From Bacteroidales bacterium (GTDB lineage Bacteria > Bacteroidota > Bacteroidia > Bacteroidales > UBA7960), in the NCBI GenBank assembly GCA_007130545.1, contig SLSG01000015.1, positions 1-6,228 of the forward strand: a stretch of 6,228 bases of DNA. The letters run 5' to 3'. A program made the translations under genes and the position numbers. Shown here in pieces: positions 6,154 through 6,228 of the stretch. Position 1 is the first letter of the stretch, and every line of letters starts with the position of its first letter. The notes under the pieces were generated by a model. The model had not been told where the DNA came from. It saw only the letters and a list, made by a program, of their open reading frames with translations, and searched no databases.

Positions 6154-6228
6154 AGAGGTGGCCGAGTGGTCGAAGGCGCACGCCTGGAAAGTGTGTATCC
6201 GCCAAAAGCGGATCAAGGGTTCGAATCC
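6152..6228 (+). tRNA. tRNA-Ser (anticodon GGA), 3' end cut by window edge
   Basis: The 5' acceptor strand is ggagagg (6152-6158), followed by T8 and G9 and a D arm from gcc (6161). The anticodon stem cacgc (6179-6183) pairs with gtgtg (6191-6195) around the loop ctggaaa, giving anticodon GGA (6186-6188), which reads UCC and UCU. A long class II variable arm, atccgc (6197-6202) with gcggat (6208-6213), is the hallmark of tRNA-Ser. The T arm begins aaggg (6215-6219) with loop ttcgaat (6220-6226). The window ends two bases into the 3' T stem, so the remaining T stem, 3' acceptor strand and any encoded CCA are not seen. Nothing visible suggests a defect or an integrated element at this end. Confidence 0.95.

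Overview
The window looks like an ordinary, gene-dense stretch of chromosome from a member of the Bacteroidota, probably an uncultured Bacteroidales-like lineage of moderate to fairly high GC. The evidence is the protein families (a phosphosulfolactate synthase homologue beside a DUF368 transporter and aroE, an animal-type glutaminyl cyclase lipoprotein, a Bacteroidota-style ArgRS), start codons without clear Shine-Dalgarno sequences, and TAnnTTTG-like -7 boxes upstream of genes. The organism is inferred from gene content, not from a database search.

Layout. Positions 1-3003 hold four tightly packed plus-strand genes: the 3' end of a TPR protein, a phosphosulfolactate synthase family gene, a DUF368/PopT membrane protein and shikimate dehydrogenase aroE. 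Gaps are 5 and 6 bp, and one junction is an ATGA overlap, so they are almost certainly one operon whose promoter lies left of the window. Positions 3004-3140 separate aroE from the convergent argS and carry a GC-rich 23-bp tandem repeat that forms a G-quadruplex-type motif on the minus strand. argS (minus) runs to 4940. An 89-bp divergent promoter region follows, then a plus-strand lipoprotein of the M28/glutaminyl cyclase family (5030-6031). The window ends inside a tRNA-Ser(GGA) gene that starts at 6152.

How the genes fit together. AroE (aromatic amino acid precursors), ArgRS and tRNA-Ser are housekeeping. PopT-type DUF368 proteins recycle undecaprenyl phosphate for envelope polymer synthesis. 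The glutaminyl cyclase probably caps exported proteins with N-terminal pyroglutamate. The phosphosulfolactate synthase homologue is the least understood member, because Bacteroidota are not known to make coenzyme M.

I found no mobile element, CRISPR array, phage gene or defence system, and no convincing new multi-gene system. The most unusual items are two small repeat structures: an in-frame repeat inserted between the two domains of AroE, and the G-rich repeat between aroE and argS. A second G-quadruplex-type motif touches the tRNA-Ser 5' end.
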